NCBI GenBank assembly: GCA_023653245.1
Contig: JAMNXK010000002.1
Span: 1-41,684 of the forward strand
Origin: Tagaea sp.
GTDB taxonomy: Bacteria; Pseudomonadota; Alphaproteobacteria; CACIAM-22H2
Reading direction: 5' to 3'
DNA length: 41,684 nucleotides
The notes under the pieces were generated by a model, which had not been told where the DNA came from, did not search any database, and worked only from the letters and a program-made list of their open reading frames with translations. Shown one piece after another: positions 38,553 to 41,684 of the stretch (positions are counted from its first letter, which is position 1; every line of letters begins with the position of its first letter). Both the position numbers and the translations under genes were made by a program.

Positions 38553-39098
38553 CTATTGGAAGCGCGATCCAGCGCCAGTTAGCACCATGACGGCATCGAG
38601 CGCGCCAAACAGGAAAAGAACAAAGCTCAGAAATCCGCACGTAACGGCGATCCACCAAGTGGACTGCGCCCAAGATTTTGCGACGCCGTGCTTGTGGTTT
38701 GTTGGAGTGATGTCTGCGCTCGCGGTAAGTGAGCCTTGCGAGATGTATCCGGCGAGTAGCGCGAAGACGACAAGTGAGAAGCCTAACACCAGCGCCACAA
38801 AGGAAGGTCTGAGAGCTTGTGCCAATAGCATTACGTCGGCATGGCTCATACCCGAGCCCTGATAGCCACGGCCCAACAGCGCCCCGAAAAAAGTAAGCAA
38901 GGCGGCCAAGGCGCCGCCGTTTGCGATCAGTAGGGCCTTTGCCGCACTCTGCCCGAGCTGAATTACGGCTGCTTGGGAGACTTTATACCAGTTGTTATAG
39001 CGCTCATGCTCGGCCTGGAACTGGATCTCGCGCACCTTGAACTCATAATCGATGCTCGCTTTCTTGCGGGCAGCGCCCTCGTCAAATTTCTCTTCCAT
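38553..39098 (-). CDS. Three-span membrane protein, AT-richer cargo gene (moron)
   Basis: A 181-aa protein on the opposite strand to the late genes, converging with the spanin gene across 10 bp. A charged helical N-terminus (KVREIQFQAEHERYNNWYKV) precedes three membrane segments (about 50-75 ALLIANGGALAALLTFFGAL, 97-118, 150-176). The GQSAAKALLIANGGALAAL motif recurs in small prophage membrane proteins of unknown function, as far as I recall. GC content is lower than in the late genes. Expression in the lysogen is likely. Superinfection exclusion is a possible role, not shown. Confidence 0.75.
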   Translation of the reverse strand: MEEKFDEGAARKKASIDYEFKVREIQFQAEHERYNNWYKVSQAAVIQLGQSAAKALLIANGGALAALLTFFGALLGRGYQGSGMSHADVMLLAQALRPSFVALVLGFSLVVFALLAGYISQGSLTASADITPTNHKHGVAKSWAQSTWWIAVTCGFLSFVLFLFGALDAVMVLTGAGSRFQ

Positions 39099-39181
39099 CC
39101 GAACTGTCTCGCGCTGAATTGTCCAGCGGGGATAATATGATTTTCTTTAAAAATTGCACGCGCGCGTAAGGTTGCGGCATC

Positions 39182-39589
39182 TTAGCACCACGGTCGGCGA
39201 CGGCCATCCCAGCGCCGCGCCAGGCCGGCGGCGATAAGGTCCTCGCCAACATCGCGGCCGTCGACCAGAACCCAGGCAAGCGTGCGGCCGTAGCGATCCT
39301 TCGGCCGATGGGCGTCGACGACGATCTCGATCTCGCCAGCCGCCAGGCGCCCGGCCGTGAAATCCAGCGCGCGATAGGCAAGGGCGATCTCGGCCGGGCA
39401 TTGCCCGTGCAGCTCGGGCGTGTCGACGTTGACCAGGCGCACCCGCCGGCCGACGCATTGGATCGTATCGCCGTCGATCGCGTGGCACGTCTCGGCCGCC
39501 GCCGGCGCGATCGCCGCGCCAGGCGCGCAAGCGGCGCCGACGGCTAGAAGAACGAACCCGAAGGCAAAGCGGAACATGCCGCGCATCAT
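39182..39589 (-). CDS. Secreted thermonuclease-like protein (SNase family)
   Basis: A 135-aa protein with a signal peptide (about 1-32, ending APAAAE). The SNase fold follows: CHAIDGDTIQCVGRRVRLVN with the DGDT box, VDTPELHG with catalytic Glu, and DRYGRTLAW with catalytic Arg. It should degrade DNA or RNA in the periplasm or outside. It is the last prophage gene before attR and lies on the same strand as the membrane cargo gene. The alternative start 39577 keeps the signal peptide. Confidence 0.85.
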   Translation of the reverse strand: MMRGMFRFAFGFVLLAVGAACAPGAAIAPAAAETCHAIDGDTIQCVGRRVRLVNVDTPELHGQCPAEIALAYRALDFTAGRLAAGEIEIVVDAHRPKDRYGRTLAWVLVDGRDVGEDLIAAGLARRWDGRRRPWC

Positions 39590-39597
39590 ACCGGCTC

Positions 39598-39621
39598 GAC
39601 GGTGGGACTGGCGGTGGGAGT
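39598..39621 (+). promoter_or_regulatory. Candidate integrase arm-type sites, right
   Basis: GACGGTGGGACT (39598-39609) and GGCGGTGGGAGT (39610-39621) are two imperfect 12-bp units in the same orientation as the left pair (1292-1317). In circular phage DNA they would lie about 83-106 bp to one side of the att core, with the left pair 40-65 bp on the other side. The rest of 39590-39703 holds no gene. Confidence 0.5.
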
Positions 39622-39703
39622 TTGTACCCCGGACGGTCCCGTTCTGGCCTCTCCGCGTCGAAGCTGCATAAGTAATTTCAGAGACTTAGGACCCGAACGA
39701 GGT

Positions 39704-39753
39704 ATTCGTAATGCGCGGGTCGGGGGTTCAATTCCCTCCTGCGGCACCATTTC
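39704..39753 (+). repeat. attR core: 50-bp copy of tRNA-Thr 3' half
   Basis: Identical to 1203-1252. It contains 46 nt of tRNA 3' end but no D arm or 5' acceptor strand, so it is not a functional tRNA gene. It marks the right prophage boundary. Confidence 0.95.
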
Positions 39754-39817
39754 AAAACTGTCCGACCTTGAGACATGGGTGACGGAACGTACCGGAGACA
39801 AGGGTGACACCCTCCGG

Positions 39818-40306
39818 CTACGCGCGCGTCCAGTGCATGATCCAGTTGTGCTCCCAGGAGCGGCCGTCGTCGGCCGAGACGACCTGGCGCCACCGGCAGG
39901 AATTCGGTGTGATCCGGTCCCAGATGCCCGCCGACAGCATCGTGCGTCCCTTGTCGGTATAGGTCGCCGAGAAGATTCCGACGCCGTTCTCGAAGCTGCC
40001 CGTCTGTCCCGGCGGGACGAGCTTTCCGCTGTTGGCGTTGACCCAATGATCCGACCACACGCGGCTTTGCACGTCGAGCAAACGCAAACCCATGCCGGCG
40101 AAGTTCCGCGCCGGGATGCGCAATTCTTCGACGCTGCCGATCCCGCCGAGGATCGCGTGGACGCTGGCCTCGCCGCCATAGTCGAGCCAAGCGCCGTCGA
40201 CGATCGAGCGATGCGCGATGCGCCATTCGCCCGTCAGAAAATCGAAGTCCCCGGCGGCGCCCGGACTTGGCGTCGTCGGCAGCGGGGGAACCGGATCGAA
40301 GGACAT
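39818..40306 (-). CDS. DUF1579-type lipocalin-like protein
   Basis: 162 aa from the ATG at 40306 (GGAG 10 nt upstream); a longer frame from 40372 has no ribosome site. The core FDFLTGEWRIAHRSIVDGAW, then GGEASVHAILGGIGSVEEL and a final SWEHNWIMHWTR, fit a small beta-barrel family close to DUF1579, proteins of unknown function. It is chromosomal, directly outside attR, and divergent from the WYL regulator across 99 bp, so the regulator may control it. Confidence 0.75.
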   Translation of the reverse strand: MSFDPVPPLPTTPSPGAAGDFDFLTGEWRIAHRSIVDGAWLDYGGEASVHAILGGIGSVEELRIPARNFAGMGLRLLDVQSRVWSDHWVNANSGKLVPPGQTGSFENGVGIFSATYTDKGRTMLSAGIWDRITPNSCRWRQVVSADDGRSWEHNWIMHWTRA

Positions 40307-40405
40307 CGCGTTTTCACTCCTTGCTCGCTGATTTCCCGCGTTTGAGGCAAGGTAACGGATATACCTGGACAACTCCTGTCAGGGTTTCCTGCGGGTCGGA
40401 ACATC

Positions 40406-41410
40406 ATGCGGGCGAGCCGGCTGCTCGGAATGCTCATGTCGCTTCAGCTTCGCGGCCGCGTATCCGCCGAAGCGCTGGCGCGCGAATTCGAAGTCTCGCC
40501 CCGCACGGTCTATCGCGACGTCGACGCGTTGAGCGCCGCGGGCGTGCCGATCTATGCGGAGCCGGGCCGCAACGGCGGCATAGCGCTGCACGACGGCTAC
40601 CGGACCAAATTGACGGGGCTGACGCCGTCGGAGGCCGCCGCGTTGCCGATCGCGGGCCTTGCGCAATTGGCGCGCGATCTGGGCGTTTCCATCGACGCAA
40701 GGTCGGCGCGAGTCAAAATGCTAGCCAGCTTGCCAAGGGAGTTGGGCGAGGCGGCCGAGCGCATCGCGTCGCGATTCCACATCGATCCGCTCCCTTGGTA
40801 CCATCGAGCCGAGGCGGTCCCCGGCCTTCCGGACATCGCGCTCGCGGTCTGGCACGCAAAGCGAATTGCGGGCGTGTATGAAGGCTGGGGCGGCGCAGCC
40901 AGACGCCAACTCGACCCGCTCGGTCTGGTGAACAAAGGCGGCCACTGGTACCTGGTCGCCGCGTGGCGGAAGAAGCCGCGCACCTATCGAGTCTCGAATT
41001 TCCGGAATCTCGAGTTTCTCGATAGCCCGGCCCGCCGTCCGGCGCGCTTCGATCTCGCCGCGTATTGGGACATCGCCATGCGCGACTTCGAAACGAGGCT
41101 GTTCGCGGGCCAGGCTCTTGTCCGGATCTCCGAGGAAGGCGAGCGGATCTTGCGCGCCGTGATGCCGGCAGGCGCGGAGATGGTGGCGAAGACGCGCATC
41201 GCCTCCGGCCGGGCCGGCTGGCACGACGCGCGGCTGCCGTTCGAAACGGCGGCCTATTCGGCGCGGCAACTTCTTCGGCTGGGCACGGACGTCGAAGTCG
41301 TGGCGCCGGATAGCTTACGCCAAGCATTGATCGCCGAAGCCGAGGCCGTCGTGAAGGTCTATGCCAGAGCGCGGCGCACCGTTCGCCGGCGCTCACCGAC
41401 GGCGCGATGA
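40406..41410 (+). CDS. YafY-family transcriptional regulator with WYL domain
   Basis: A 334-aa protein. The N-terminal winged helix-turn-helix (about 5-60) contains LLGMLMSLQLRGRVSAEALA and VSPRTVYRDVDALSAAGVPI. The WYL domain (about 135-215) shows HWYLVAAWR and RTYRVSNFRNLEFLD. A C-terminal WCX-like domain follows. These proteins sense small ligands or nucleic acids and regulate nearby genes. It is divergent from the DUF1579-like gene, a plausible target. Chromosomal flank. Confidence 0.9.
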   Translation: MRASRLLGMLMSLQLRGRVSAEALAREFEVSPRTVYRDVDALSAAGVPIYAEPGRNGGIALHDGYRTKLTGLTPSEAAALPIAGLAQLARDLGVSIDARSARVKMLASLPRELGEAAERIASRFHIDPLPWYHRAEAVPGLPDIALAVWHAKRIAGVYEGWGGAARRQLDPLGLVNKGGHWYLVAAWRKKPRTYRVSNFRNLEFLDSPARRPARFDLAAYWDIAMRDFETRLFAGQALVRISEEGERILRAVMPAGAEMVAKTRIASGRAGWHDARLPFETAAYSARQLLRLGTDVEVVAPDSLRQALIAEAEAVVKVYARARRTVRRRSPTAR

Positions 41411-41447
41411 AAACCGTCCGAGAGCTTTGGCGGCCTGCGAGACAGCG

Positions 41448-41684
41448 TCAGCCCACCCCGAGCGCATCCAGCAGCGCGAGCCGGCCGGCGGCGAAGTCGC
41501 GCGCCAGACGCAGGAGTTCGGTGCGGGAATCGTCCGGGCGCGCCAGCATCGCGCCGTCGCGCATCATTCGCTCGCCCTGGCTGTCGAGAATGCCCCAGGC
41601 GTAGTCCGCCCACGCGTCGGGTGTCGCGTGGCCTTCGGCGCGGGCGAGCAAGAAAATCTGCTCGAAGCGGGTGGCCGGCACCGC
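41448..41684 (-). CDS. Hypothetical protein, C-terminal part (5' end may lie outside window)
   Basis: The frame is open to the window edge; a GTG at 41681 is the only visible start. The visible 77 residues are helical and Ala/Arg-rich (FEQIFLLARAEGHATPDAWA, ELLRLARDFAAGRLALLDAL). No family is recognised. It converges with the WYL regulator gene. Confidence 0.5.
   Translation of the reverse strand, partial: AVPATRFEQIFLLARAEGHATPDAWADYAWGILDSQGERMMRDGAMLARPDDSRTELLRLARDFAAGRLALLDALGVG

Larger units (their letters stand above)
1203..39753. mobile_element. Complete siphovirus-type prophage integrated in tRNA-Thr(CGT), about 38.5 kb
   Basis: It is bounded by the 50-bp att repeats. It encodes a tyrosine integrase beside attL, an excisionase-like protein, a CI/Cro-type immunity region, replication genes, both terminase subunits, portal, capsid, connector, tail tube, tail chaperones with a frameshift site, tape measure, tip proteins, fibres and a lysis cassette. 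No core gene is visibly broken, so the element may be inducible. Gene order from terminase to the J-like protein follows lambda, but the head protease and capsid are of HK97 type. Cargo genes on the opposite strand sit at 11832-12629 and 38553-39589. Confidence 0.95.

Noticed and set aside
39704..39749. Second tRNA-Thr gene
   Set aside because: Only the 3' half is present; there is no 5' acceptor strand or D arm. It is the attR copy.
1..41684. CRISPR array
   Set aside because: No regularly spaced direct repeats with unique spacers of about 30 bp. The only periodic short repeats are the 8-bp GTAACC array and the integrase-end pair.

Overview
The window is GC-rich DNA in which third codon positions are almost always G or C, so long antisense shadow ORFs are common. 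Codon style, a CtrA-free YafY/WYL and hybrid-kinase host context, and phage families typical of alphaproteobacterial prophages (DUF6441, DUF6362, DUF1833, GpA-type terminase) suggest an alphaproteobacterium, perhaps a Rhodospirillales-like one. The species cannot be named from the sequence.

Three regions are visible. (1) Left chromosomal flank, 1-1248: the 3' part of a hybrid histidine kinase/response regulator, then an intact tRNA-Thr(CGT). (2) An apparently complete siphovirus-type prophage, about 38.5 kb, between two identical 50-bp copies of the tRNA 3' half (1203-1252 and 39704-39753). (3) Right chromosomal flank, 39754-41684: a lipocalin-like DUF1579-type protein, a divergent YafY/WYL regulator and the end of a further gene.

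The prophage reads like a lambdoid map. Leftward: integrase and excisionase-like protein at the left end, and an operon (6684 to 3750) with three small coupled genes, a ParB-like protein and a short protein. Two rightward genes (2921-3778) lie between them. Immunity region 6685-9395: an S24 CI-type repressor facing a Cro-like protein, with a TGACA-N3-TGTCA operator over the Cro promoter and a second copy over the leftward operon promoter. Rightward early genes 9132-16673 include an intrinsic terminator, an MT-A70 adenine methyltransferase, a CHC2/Toprim primase, a P-loop helicase-like protein and a symmetrical array of GTAACC/GGTTAC elements that looks like a replication origin, followed by an HTH protein. 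Late genes 16916-37098 follow the lambda order (terminase subunits, gpW-like, portal, capsid, connectors, tail tube, G/GT, tape measure, M/L/K/I-J-like tip, fibres). The head, however, uses an HK97-type protease fused to the capsid. The lysis genes (37110-38542) are a holin candidate, an exported lytic transglycosylase and nested Rz/Rz1 spanins. The right end carries two leftward cargo genes, a membrane protein and a secreted thermonuclease.

Features the genes alone do not explain: a 17-bp palindrome (GCCGAACGGCGTTCGGC) scattered only through the prophage, including inside genes in all three codon phases; the GTAACC array; tandem GGTGGGACT repeats flanking both attachment sites (candidate integrase arm sites); a G GGA AAC slippery site in the tail chaperone; an internal Shine-Dalgarno/start at the protease-capsid junction; and AT-richer opposite-strand cargo genes.
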